Source of the DNA: Lederbergia lenta NBRC 16444
Lineage (GTDB): Bacteria > Bacillota > Bacilli > Bacillales > Bacillaceae_C
DNA length: 64,000 bases
NCBI RefSeq assembly: GCF_001591545.1
Contig: NZ_BCVC01000007.1
Location: 60,451-124,450, forward strand
Reading direction: 5' to 3'
Shown here: one piece after another, positions 8,994 to 17,193 of the stretch
How the letters are laid out: each line of letters begins with the position of its first letter
Numbering within the stretch: the first letter of the stretch is position 1
Position numbers and translations under genes: made by a program
The notes under the pieces: model-generated
What the model was told of the DNA's origin: nothing
The model's input: the letters and a program-made list of their open reading frames with translations, nothing else
Databases searched by the model: none

Positions 8994-9626
8994 TTAAACT
9001 AAAACTGCTGATAATTCTTTTGCTACAGCTTTCACTTTCTCTAACCCTTCAGCAATAATTGCTTCTGCTTGATCTGGTGCTGCTGCATGGCCTTCAATAA
9101 TAACTTCATTGATGATTTCCATACCGAATACACCGCCGGCAACGTTTTTAATATAGTTAGCAGCCATTTCCATCGGCGCTGCTTCTGGTGTTGAATAAAT
9201 ACCACCACGTGCATTTAGGATGACAGCCTTTTTGTCAGTCATCAATTGAACTGCTTGACCATTTTCGTCATATTTGAATGTGAAACCTGCTTGATACACA
9301 TAGTCGATGAATGTTTGTAATTTAGCTGGAATTGTTAGGTTCCATAATGGGAATGCGAATACAACGATGTCTGCTGCTGTTAATGCATCCATTGCTTTTT
9401 GTTTTGCAGCTAAAATGCGTTGTTCCATGTCTGTCATTTCCTCGCCTGATTCTACTTTACCGAAAGCATTAAATAAATCTTGGCCAAGGTAAGGCATATC
9501 TTCAGCAAAAACATCATAAGTTGTGACATTTACACCTTCTATATTTTCCATAAATGTTTCATACATTTTACTTGATACAGCTTCTGAAGCTGGACGGTTA
9601 TTTGCCTTTACTACTAATACGTTCAT
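8994..9626 (-). CDS. azoR: FMN-dependent NADH-azoreductase
   Basis: This 210-residue flavodoxin-like fold protein begins MNVLVVKANNRP, has the FMN-contacting FAFPLWNLTIPAKLQTFIDY segment in the middle, and a LNARGGIYS loop. These match AzoR/AcpD-type azoreductases, which reduce quinones and azo compounds with NADH and protect against electrophile stress. Length equals B. subtilis AzoR1/AzoR2. It is a single gene. In B. subtilis such genes are repressed by redox-sensing DUF24 regulators; I see no clear operator here. Confidence 0.9.
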   Translation of the reverse strand: MNVLVVKANNRPASEAVSSKMYETFMENIEGVNVTTYDVFAEDMPYLGQDLFNAFGKVESGEEMTDMEQRILAAKQKAMDALTAADIVVFAFPLWNLTIPAKLQTFIDYVYQAGFTFKYDENGQAVQLMTDKKAVILNARGGIYSTPEAAPMEMAANYIKNVAGGVFGMEIINEVIIEGHAAAPDQAEAIIAEGLEKVKAVAKELSAVLV

Positions 9627-9952
9627 ATATGTGAATCTCCTTTAGTAATCATTTATTTAATTATCCTTAATTCATACTATATTAATTGATGATTAATGTC
9701 AACTACTCTTCTATTATTTTTCTATCCATTTAAAAACGTTGTATATTCTTTCTTTAGATAGACGGAGAGATTGGATCATTTCTCGATAACAATCATTATT
9801 TTTAACATCGCGATGTCTGCTTCACTTGATAACATGCTATTGAAGGCTTTCCATTAGGAATTTATCATTAAAAAGAGAAGGCAGCTGTTCTATTTATATA
9901 CGTTGATTAGTATACAGATAGAAAGATGCCTTCCCTTACCTACGATTATAGT
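9627..9952. other. Gene-free interval between azoR and the MocR regulator gene
   Basis: No convincing reading frame is present. It holds the azoR promoter region (AT-rich, next to 9627-9720) and, at 9877-9934, a long imperfect hairpin with GAAGGCA and TGCCTTC ends that probably terminates the regulator gene whose stop is at 9953. Confidence 0.5.
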
Positions 9953-11392
9953 TTATTGTTGCTTACATGCTATCAATGCATCAGCAAATCTTGAAATCCC
10001 TTCCCGAATGAACTTCATTTCACCTCTTCCATAAGTAAAACGAACATAGCCTTTTCCAGATCCATAGACACTCCCAGGAACGAATGAAACGCCCCTTCTC
10101 ATTGATTCTTCCAGAAGCTGTTTTTCATTAAACACTGATTTAAATCTGCACCATATATGTATCCCGCCTTTAGGTCGATTAAATTCTACTTCTCCATGTA
10201 AATATTCGTCTAAACTTTTGACAATTTCATCACACCGTTTTTCCAGTTCGCCTCTAAGCATAGATATATGCGCATCAAAATATGGATCCTTTAAAAACTC
10301 ATTGGCAGCCCACTGTGGAAAAATGCTATGACCGAAATCCACTTGTTGTTTTGCATCTGCCAGACGATCTATTACTTTTGACGGGCCGATTACCCAGCCA
10401 ATCCGCAGGCCCGAAGTAACAATCTTCGACAAAGAGCTAATATAAAGGACATTACCGTTTTCATCCATTGATTTTAGTGTCGTACCATTGTCCCCATTAA
10501 ATGATATAAGTGAATATGGGTCATCTTCTACAATAGGAATACCAAGTTCTGATGATATATCAAGTATTTTTTTCCGACGTGATGGATGCAGACTTGCACC
10601 TGTAGGATTCTGATAAGATGGATTCAAAAAAATCATTCTAATTCTATGTTTCCTATATAGTTCAACTACATCGTCGGGATTAACACCATCTTGATCAACT
10701 CGTAGATAATATACTTTTAAACCGGCCGATTGAAAAAGCGGTAATGAATAAAAATAAGAAGGGTCTTCGATCGCAATCGAATCACCAGACTTTAATAAAC
10801 ATTGGACAATGAGATGAAGTGCTTGTTGAGCACCAGACGTAATTAATATCGATGAAGATGGAATATCTATATTTCTGTATTCTCTTACATGTTCAGAGAT
10901 TGTTTCTCGAAGTGACGCATTTCCTTTTGGATGATCATACCCAAGAGGCTCCGTAAATGGGTGTTTTGTAAAGATCGTGCGGAATTGTTCACTTGGCCAT
11001 AGAGTGGGTGATAATTCACCGCTTGATAAATTGATCACATCGTTTCTTCTAATTTCAGTACGAATGCGTTGTACAAACGGCAAATTAGGCAAGAAAGAGC
11101 CGTCTTCCATGTAACGCCCCCAGTTCGGAATACGCTTGTGAGAAACTCCCCAAATGTCCGTGCTTATACGGGTCCCGCTTCCTTTCTTTCGCTCAACGAT
11201 ACCGAGTGACTGAAGCTCATCATATGCGGCCACAATCGTACTTCGGTTCACACCTAATTCTTTCGCAAGTATGCGCTCCGATGGCAGCATACTTTCCTGT
11301 GAAAACGCCCCTGTAGAAATTCCCTGCTCAATAAAATCTGCGATCTGTTTATATATAGGTTTCTTTATTGTTCGGTCCAACTTCCACTCCAT
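9953..11392 (-). CDS. MocR-family transcriptional regulator (GntR HTH fused to aminotransferase-like domain)
   Basis: From the ATG at 11392 (GGAGGG nine bases upstream) the protein has 479 residues, the usual MocR size. The N-terminal GntR winged helix includes KKPIYKQIADFIEQGI, PSERILAKELGVNRSTI and GSGTR. The rest is a fold-type-I PLP domain with NPSYQNPTG, VEDDPYS and the PLP-lysine motif SSLSKIVTSGLRIGW. MocR proteins use PLP or an amino acid as signal and usually control a neighbouring gene for PLP, GABA or a transporter. The divergent neighbour is an unknown small membrane protein. The frame is open to 11440 but without a ribosome binding site. Confidence 0.88.
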   Translation of the reverse strand: MEWKLDRTIKKPIYKQIADFIEQGISTGAFSQESMLPSERILAKELGVNRSTIVAAYDELQSLGIVERKKGSGTRISTDIWGVSHKRIPNWGRYMEDGSFLPNLPFVQRIRTEIRRNDVINLSSGELSPTLWPSEQFRTIFTKHPFTEPLGYDHPKGNASLRETISEHVREYRNIDIPSSSILITSGAQQALHLIVQCLLKSGDSIAIEDPSYFYSLPLFQSAGLKVYYLRVDQDGVNPDDVVELYRKHRIRMIFLNPSYQNPTGASLHPSRRKKILDISSELGIPIVEDDPYSLISFNGDNGTTLKSMDENGNVLYISSLSKIVTSGLRIGWVIGPSKVIDRLADAKQQVDFGHSIFPQWAANEFLKDPYFDAHISMLRGELEKRCDEIVKSLDEYLHGEVEFNRPKGGIHIWCRFKSVFNEKQLLEESMRRGVSFVPGSVYGSGKGYVRFTYGRGEMKFIREGISRFADALIACKQQ

Positions 11393-11464
11393 TTCAACAT
11401 TCCCTCCGATATTTCCAGAATACAACGATACTTTTATCAACCACTTTTCAATAAAAAACGGAAG

Positions 11465-11502
11465 TGGATGGTGAAAAAAAGAATGGAATGGATGGTGAAA
11501 AA
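11465..11502. promoter_or_regulatory. Direct-repeat operator, probable MocR site
   Basis: TGGATGGTGAAAAA occurs twice in the same orientation, at 11465-11478 and 11489-11502, 24 bp apart (start to start). An opposed CACCAT half-site lies at about 11541. MocR regulators of the GabR/PdxR type bind direct repeats in the divergent region upstream of their own gene, so the location fits. Confidence 0.6.
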
Positions 11503-11682
11503 GATTAAATTTATATTATGATGGAAAGAAGATCTGTTACCACCATAATTATTATCAAGGGTTAAGCATCCTGATTCTTCCATTCAGATGTATATTAATT
11601 ATACACTTTTTTCAAAAGCAAGTATAAAGCCACAAATAGTTGGCTCGAAAACCTGTAATCTTTTACTTTAGGAGTGAATATT

Positions 11683-11937
11683 ATGACTGCATTTTTAATT
11701 CTCGCCGCAGTTTTGGTAAGTATTTTAGCACTAGTTGGAACATTATTAGTCGGAAAAGATATTAGTTCTCAACTCAAAGATTATGAAGAAAAAAAGGATA
11801 CAGCTGAAAACGAGCTAAAGAGATCTCATGAATATGAAACTAGTTCGATGCGCGTGAACATTAAATCATTATCATGGATTTATGTAGGTTTAGCCCTAGT
11901 CACAATTTTAGTTTGTCTTGGAATTTTCTTTTACTAG
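11683..11937 (+). CDS. Small two-helix membrane protein of unknown function
   Basis: The ATG at 11683 has AGGAG eight bases upstream and gives 84 residues. A hydrophobic helix covers residues 2-24, a charged coiled-coil-like stretch rich in K, E and D follows, and a second helix closes the protein. I do not recognise a family. It is divergent from the MocR gene, with the direct-repeat operator between them, which suggests control by that regulator. A strong terminator follows. Confidence 0.7.
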   Translation: MTAFLILAAVLVSILALVGTLLVGKDISSQLKDYEEKKDTAENELKRSHEYETSSMRVNIKSLSWIYVGLALVTILVCLGIFFY

Positions 11938-12012
11938 ATCAGCGAAAATAAATATTTTGGTGAAGAACCCCTGTCATTTCTCACCTTTTTTCAATAAGGT
12001 CTAATAATAAAA

Positions 12013-12050
12013 AAAGAAGAGTCAGTGATATAAATCACTGACTCTTCTTC
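12013..12050. terminator. Bidirectional terminator between the small membrane gene and dps
   Basis: Perfect 14-bp arms GAAGAGTCAGTGAT and ATCACTGACTCTTC with a four-base loop are flanked by an A run on the left and T-rich sequence on the right. It serves both converging genes. Confidence 0.9.
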
Positions 12051-12059
12051 AAGTTTCCG

Positions 12060-12497
12060 TTATTCTCCTAAGTAAGCAGATAGCATCCAAATATGTGTGT
12101 CGAGTTTAACTAATAACCCAACAGCGAGATCATTAATTACATCGTCACCGTGTTGATCTGCAAGTTCTGCTAATACCTTTAATTCTTCTTTTAGATGCTT
12201 GTAATCATCTACAAGGTTTGAGACCATCTCATTGGCATTGCTTTCTTCTTTTGTCTCATCTAAAGTGGCAATGGTCAAATACTCCTTCATCGTTGCAACA
12301 GGTGTTCCACCACTTGCGAGAAGTCTTTCTGCTACCTCATCAACAGCGCTAGCTGCTTCATTATATAATTCCTCGAATTTTTCATGAAGGGTGAAGAATT
12401 GCGGCCCTTTAACAAACCAATGATAACGGTGAAGTTTCGTGTAAAGAACACTCCAATTTGCAATTTGAACATTTAATGCTGTATGTAACTTTTCCAT
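12060..12497 (-). CDS. dps: Dps family DNA-binding ferritin-like protein
   Basis: From the ATG at 12497, behind AGAGGGGG, the protein has 145 residues, the length of B. subtilis Dps. It has the Dps ferroxidase ligands in LHRYHWFVKG, LHEKFEELY and VDEVAERLLASGG. Dps dodecamers oxidise and store iron and shield DNA from peroxide. A PerR/Fur-type box about 66 bases upstream of the start suggests peroxide or iron control. It is a single gene. Confidence 0.92.
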   Translation of the reverse strand: MEKLHTALNVQIANWSVLYTKLHRYHWFVKGPQFFTLHEKFEELYNEAASAVDEVAERLLASGGTPVATMKEYLTIATLDETKEESNANEMVSNLVDDYKHLKEELKVLAELADQHGDDVINDLAVGLLVKLDTHIWMLSAYLGE

Positions 12498-12562
12498 AAA
12501 AAAACCCCCTCTATTGATCTTACACTTATTATAACACATATAACATGATAATCAATACCAAA

Positions 12563-12577
12563 TGATAATTATTATAA
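12563..12577. promoter_or_regulatory. PerR/Fur box upstream of dps
   Basis: TGATAATTATTATAA differs by one base from the PerR consensus TTATAATNATTATAA and by one base from the Fur 7-1-7 consensus, so the regulator cannot be chosen from sequence. Control of dps/mrgA genes by PerR is well known. Confidence 0.75.
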
Positions 12578-12650
12578 TTTGGATTTTATCCTATTTATAA
12601 GTTAAGAAAAACACAAATGAAACAGCAAAAACTCCAGACTCCTTACACTA

Positions 12651-12732
12651 GGGCTAGAAAAAAGCCTCTCAACAATTCAGTGAATCAATCAAAGACCTTC
12701 ACTGGCGTTTTAGTTTGATAAAAGTTGTTCTA
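12651..12732. repeat. Dispersed repeat, copy 1 (terminator-like, probable IS 3' remnant)
   Basis: This stretch shares several long blocks with 52733-52835: CTAGAAAAAAG, CCTCTCAACAATTCAGTGAAT, AAAGACCTTC, ACTGGCG and TGATAAAAGTTG in the same order. On the minus strand it folds as a hairpin followed by TTTTTTC. Just before the hairpin a frame ends with the residues EQLLSN and a stop; the other copy ends DQLLSYRGRQ. That suggests two decayed 3' ends of related mobile-element genes. The rest of the gap (12733-12940) shows no gene. Confidence 0.6.
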
Positions 12733-12940
12733 CATACACGAGTGTGAAAGAGACAGCAACAACGCTTTGAGGGGAAGATCTTTTGATAATAGGTGGTTCA
12801 TCTAATCTGTGGAAACTGCTGACTTTTGTTTAATGTTTTCAATCATAGGAAATGATAGTCATGAACCATATTTAGATTCACCTTTCTCAACAATTTGTTT
12901 GTATTTAATATTACTAAGAATGAAATGAGGATTGATTAAA

Positions 12941-14044
12941 ATGACAAAATCCGTAAAATCAATTACATCACCAAAGAAATTTATTGTAGGTAAAAATTTA
13001 TTAGAAGACTTATCTACGTATACTAAAATATATGGAGATCACCCTTATGTCATCTGTGATGAGTTTATTCTAGAGCGAGCAACGGATGAAGCTGGTAAGT
13101 CCTTTGAAGCTGCTGGACAAAAAAGTGAATTTGTTAAATTTAATAATCAAATTACTCAAGAAGAAATTGATAGACACCAAGAGGGAGCTAGAAAATCGGA
13201 TGCAAATGTTATTGTTGGTATTGGTGGCGGAAAAACTTTAGATACTGCAAAAGCAACAGCCTACTACCTACACTTACCTGTTGTCATTTTTCCTACTATC
13301 GCTTCAACAGATGCACCTTGTACTGCACTTGCTGTTATTTATAAAGAAGATGGCTCCTTTGATAAATATCTATTCTTACCAGAAAATCCAGACGTTGTAA
13401 TAGCCGATTCGAATATTTTAGCAGCAGCACCAGTTCGTTTCTTTGTAGCTGGAATTGGTGACGCTCTTGCTACTTACTTCGAAGCACGCGCATGTTATCG
13501 CAAAAACGGGGATAATCTAGTTAACTTAAAACCATCTCTTGCTGGATTAGGTTTGGCAAAGATGTGTTATGAAACAATTTTAGAATATGGTCCTCAAGCT
13601 AAAGTTGCTGTTGAAAAAGGAATCTCTACTCCAGCTGTTGAACATACAATTGAAGCTACCATTTACTTAAGTGGTGTTGGTGCTGAGGCTGGCGGTTTAG
13701 CTGCCGCCCATGCTATTCATAATGGAATGACTGCTGTCCCTTCACTCCATCAAGCACAACATGGAGAAAAAGTAGTATTCGGTTTGCTTACACAGCTTGT
13801 TTTGGAAAGTGCACCAAAAGAGGAAATCAAAACGGTCATTCATTTTATCAAAGAAGTTGGACTACCGTTAACATTAAATGATCTTGGGCTTGATGAATTT
13901 AGAGAAAAGGAATGGAGAAAAGTAGCACAAGACGCTTGTGCTGAAGGAGACACGATGGGGAATATGCCACACCCAGTTACTCCTGATGATGTGTATCAAG
14001 CTATTATTGCCGCAAATGCATTAGCAGAATATTATCATGATTAA
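12941..14044 (+). CDS. gldA: Glycerol dehydrogenase
   Basis: From the ATG at 12941 (GAGG ten bases upstream) the protein has 367 residues, as in Bacillus GldA. It is an iron-type alcohol dehydrogenase fold: NAD-binding GIGGGKTLDTAKA, PTIASTDAPCTA, the metal-ligand aspartate in GIGDALATYFEA, and ligand histidines in AAAHAIHNG and QAQHGEKV. It oxidises glycerol to dihydroxyacetone with NAD, using zinc. Next to butanediol dehydrogenase, it forms a small fermentation and redox pair, convergently transcribed with it. Confidence 0.92.
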   Translation: MTKSVKSITSPKKFIVGKNLLEDLSTYTKIYGDHPYVICDEFILERATDEAGKSFEAAGQKSEFVKFNNQITQEEIDRHQEGARKSDANVIVGIGGGKTLDTAKATAYYLHLPVVIFPTIASTDAPCTALAVIYKEDGSFDKYLFLPENPDVVIADSNILAAAPVRFFVAGIGDALATYFEARACYRKNGDNLVNLKPSLAGLGLAKMCYETILEYGPQAKVAVEKGISTPAVEHTIEATIYLSGVGAEAGGLAAAHAIHNGMTAVPSLHQAQHGEKVVFGLLTQLVLESAPKEEIKTVIHFIKEVGLPLTLNDLGLDEFREKEWRKVAQDACAEGDTMGNMPHPVTPDDVYQAIIAANALAEYYHD

Positions 14045-14206
14045 ATAATTACAGGAAAACATACTAAAATTTGAAAGCTACTTCTATTTTCTATTCTATA
14101 AATGAAAAATCTCTATACAGGATGTCAGTATTATTCTGTAACTAAACACTCAGAGAACCACAGGTGTCTAAAAAGGTCACTCAACACTTAAAGTTATTAA
14201 ATATAT

Positions 14207-14251
14207 AAAAGCAGGTGAAGTAAAACGACTCGTTTTTCTTCACCTGCTTTA
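14207..14251. terminator. Terminator between gldA and bdhA
   Basis: Arms AAAGCAGGTGAAG and CTTCACCTGCTTT enclose an inner AAAACG/CGTTTT pairing, with T-rich flanks. It lies just after the bdhA stop on the minus strand and may serve both convergent genes. Confidence 0.88.
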
Positions 14252-14270
14252 TCTATTAAGTATTTCCTAA

Positions 14271-15320
14271 TTATTTTTCGCCACTTAATTCAACAAGAAT
14301 TTTCGCTTGTGTTTTATCGTTTGTTAAAGCTTCGAAGCCTTTTTCGACGATGTCATCCAATTGAATTTGAGATGTGATAATCCCTTGTGGTTGTAGTTGA
14401 CCTGTCCCCATTAAATCTACAGTTTGTTGGAAAGTAGTTGGTGTATATGCAATGGATGATGTTATTTTAACACCCGTATTTGTCAATTGTATTGGGTTCC
14501 ATTCGATTGGTCTTGCAAAGATAGATACAATGACCATCGTGCCGCGAGCTTTTGTCGCATCGATAGCTTGTTTGAATGTTGGTGCAACGCCTGCAACTTC
14601 AAATGTTACATCCACCCCATCCGGAACAATTGCGCGAATAGCTTCTACTGCATTTTCGTTACCAGAGTTAACGATGTGTGTAGCGCCTAATTCTTTCGCT
14701 TTTTCAAGACGTGTTTCCGATAAATCCAACACAATGATTTTACTTGCACCAGCTGCTTTTGCAGCAATTACATTTAATAAGCCGATTGGCCCCGCACCAA
14801 ATACGGCTACAGTATCCCCAAACTGAAGTTGACCTTCCTTAACAGCTTGTACAGCAACAGCCATTGGTTCTACTAATGCGCCATCCTGTAAACTTAACGT
14901 TTCTGGAAGAAGGTATACGTTAGATTCTGGAGCATTTGCAAAACTCGTAAACCCACCATCTCCGTGTAAGCCAATGAAACTGAAGCCGTCATAAGCATCG
15001 ATATCTTCTGGTTTGTTGCCGTATGTTAATGTAGGGTTGATCGCAACGCGATCACCTACTTTAAATTTAGTTACTTGTGAGCCAACTTTTTCAATTACAC
15101 CCGCGAATTCATGCCCCATGATAATAGGTGCAATTTCACCTGTTAATGGATCTGCTTTTTCAGCCGGTACAAAGACAGGCCCTTCTTGATATTCATGTAG
15201 ATCGCTACCGCAAATACCAGCCCACGCAACACGTACTGTTACTTCATTTTCTTTTAATGTCTTTAATTCTTTTTCTTCTATTCTAATATCTTTTTCTCCA
15301 TACCATACTGCTGACTTCAT
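14271..15320 (-). CDS. bdhA: (R,R)-butanediol dehydrogenase, zinc-type
   Basis: From the ATG at 15320, behind AGGAGGAG, the protein has 349 residues. It is a medium-chain dehydrogenase with the catalytic zinc ligands in AGICGSDLHEY and MGHEFAGVIE and the NAD-binding AVFGAGPIGLL. The insert around residues 58-66 (PAEKADPLTG) and the SFIGLHGDGGF segment match B. subtilis BdhA, which interconverts acetoin and 2,3-butanediol. A perfect inverted repeat lies 65-94 bases upstream. The frame is open to 15386 without a ribosome binding site. Confidence 0.92.
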   Translation of the reverse strand: MKSAVWYGEKDIRIEEKELKTLKENEVTVRVAWAGICGSDLHEYQEGPVFVPAEKADPLTGEIAPIIMGHEFAGVIEKVGSQVTKFKVGDRVAINPTLTYGNKPEDIDAYDGFSFIGLHGDGGFTSFANAPESNVYLLPETLSLQDGALVEPMAVAVQAVKEGQLQFGDTVAVFGAGPIGLLNVIAAKAAGASKIIVLDLSETRLEKAKELGATHIVNSGNENAVEAIRAIVPDGVDVTFEVAGVAPTFKQAIDATKARGTMVIVSIFARPIEWNPIQLTNTGVKITSSIAYTPTTFQQTVDLMGTGQLQPQGIITSQIQLDDIVEKGFEALTNDKTQAKILVELSGEK

Positions 15321-15384
15321 AATGAAACTCCTCCTGATTTTCTTATGATTTGAGGTATCTAGAAGTGGATATCTCTTAATATTC

Positions 15385-15414
15385 ATTATACTCCTATTAT
15401 TATAGGAGTATAAT
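15385..15414. promoter_or_regulatory. Perfect inverted repeat upstream of bdhA
   Basis: ATTATACTCCTAT and ATAGGAGTATAAT form a perfect 13-bp inverted repeat with four bases between. Its place 65-94 bases upstream of the bdhA start suits an operator or activator site. The regulator is not known. Confidence 0.55.
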
Positions 15415-15519
15415 AATTTGCCTGAGGTAATTTTATAATTCGTGTTCTAAAGGTTTGCGTAAAAAGTAAAGAGTACTAACTTGTTGTCTGCATAAATGAA
15501 ACTGCATTTGTATGTTTTT

Positions 15520-15567
15520 TAATTATCTTTAATTTCCACCACTATAGGTGATAATTAAAGATAATTA
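15520..15567. repeat. 15-bp inverted repeat in the bdhA/MFS intergenic region
   Basis: TAATTATCTTTAATT (15520-15534) and AATTAAAGATAATTA (15553-15567) are perfectly complementary across 18 bases that themselves contain CACC and GGTG. It lies in the divergent gap between bdhA and the next gene. It could be an operator or a transcript hairpin. No T run follows, so it is not an obvious terminator. Confidence 0.5.
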
Positions 15568-15755
15568 TGTCCAAGAAGCTTGGTGTGCAAGGGATAGAAA
15601 TAATGAAATTGATTCTTTAAAAAGGCTTCATTACATCATGTCGCTTAGTTTCTCTTGCTTCATAAGAATGTTTCACACGAAATTTTAATAAATAATTTCT
15701 ACTGTTGCAGTTATCCCATATACATAAGAGTAAAAGATCACAGGAGTAGAAATCA

Positions 15756-17018
15756 TTGGATAAACAAAATAGCAGATTTAGGTGGATTGTATTTATTGCT
15801 GTTGCATTTACTTATTTATTAATGTCGAGTCAGCGAACGGCCCCGGGGTTGATTACAGACCAATTGATGAGGGACTTTTCTGTAACTGCATCGACGATTG
15901 GAATACTGGCAAGTATACAATTTTTTGTTTATACTGGTTTGCAAATTCCGATGGGGATTTTAACTGATCGTTTTGGGCCCAATTTTTTTCTGATTATTGG
16001 TGCCATCCTGACAGGTGCCGGCACGATTATTTATAGTCTTGGTACCCATGAATTTATCCTGCTCTTCGCGAGAATATTGACGGGGATAGGGGATGCAACA
16101 ATCTGGGTCAATCTGGTGTTAATTTTGAGCCAGTGGTTTAATGCAAAGGAATTTGTAAAATTAATTGGTTTGGCGGGAATGACAGGGAGCCTTGGCTTCG
16201 TTTTAGCGACAGTACCTTTTTCCTTATGGATTGACTTGCTAGGCTGGAGGATAGCATTTTTTACAGCGGGACTGTTATTATGCATTTGCGGGATTATTCT
16301 TTATTTTGTACTTGTAAAAAAGCCCAAGCAAACGGTAATTTTTAAAAATAAAGTACAGCACGAAAAAACAGTTGTCTTACTGAAAAGAATCTGTTCGAGT
16401 CGGCAAGCATGGGCTTTGTTCTTTTGTCACTTTGGGGTTGTTGGTGCGTATGTTGGATTTATCGGTTCGTGGGCAGTGCCCTATGGGATGAATGTGTTTG
16501 AGATGACGCGTTCAGGTGCAAGCCAGCTTATTATGGTTGGCCTTATCGGGGCACTTATTGGTGCACCGCTATCCAGTTGGGTTTCAAGTCGGTTAGAAAT
16601 GGTGAAACGACCATATGTTGTGGTTCATATAACCATGTTATTGAACTGGTCTGCCTTTTTGATCTATTATGGGAAGCCGCCGATTTTCATGGTTATGACA
16701 TTTTTCTTTATTATTGGCCTTTGTTATGGGGCAAGTATGCTAACCTTTGCTCTCATCCGCCAATCCTATCCAATATCAGAATCTGGCCTTATCTCCGGGT
16801 TTGCAAATACAGGTGGCTTTCTGAGTGCTGTATTGCTTCCAACCCTTTTCGGAAATATATTGGACCAGTTTCAGGCTTCAGGAAATATAAATGCTGGCTA
16901 CTACTACGGTTTCATTATTCCAGTAATTTTTTCAATCATCGGCTTGATAGGTGTGCTATGTATCAAAGAAAAAGGGCAGTCAGCAGCCGAAAAAACGATA
17001 ATAGCTCAAAGTAAGTAG
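15756..17018 (+). CDS. MFS transporter
   Basis: This 420-residue MFS carrier starts at TTG 15756 with AGGAG nine bases upstream. There are twelve predicted helices, and PMGILTDRFGPNF between helices two and three is the MFS loop signature. Overall layout is closest to the UhpC/ACS-type carriers. Substrate is unknown. It lies between bdhA and a glycosidase gene. A short palindromic hairpin with ATTCCCCTTCA arms at 17058-17081 follows but has no clear T run. Confidence 0.75.
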   Translation: MDKQNSRFRWIVFIAVAFTYLLMSSQRTAPGLITDQLMRDFSVTASTIGILASIQFFVYTGLQIPMGILTDRFGPNFFLIIGAILTGAGTIIYSLGTHEFILLFARILTGIGDATIWVNLVLILSQWFNAKEFVKLIGLAGMTGSLGFVLATVPFSLWIDLLGWRIAFFTAGLLLCICGIILYFVLVKKPKQTVIFKNKVQHEKTVVLLKRICSSRQAWALFFCHFGVVGAYVGFIGSWAVPYGMNVFEMTRSGASQLIMVGLIGALIGAPLSSWVSSRLEMVKRPYVVVHITMLLNWSAFLIYYGKPPIFMVMTFFFIIGLCYGASMLTFALIRQSYPISESGLISGFANTGGFLSAVLLPTLFGNILDQFQASGNINAGYYYGFIIPVIFSIIGLIGVLCIKEKGQSAAEKTIIAQSK

Positions 17019-17193
17019 TTAGCGGTAGATTATAATTTTCATAAGGGTATGCAGGCCATTCCCCTTCATTTGAAGGGGAATACCTACAATTTTCTATGTA
17101 GATTATGGTGATCGCACTCTCGTCTTACATAAACCCTTGTATATATCAATGGTTGAGGAACAAATTACATCATGCTACTTCCCTTACTCTTAA

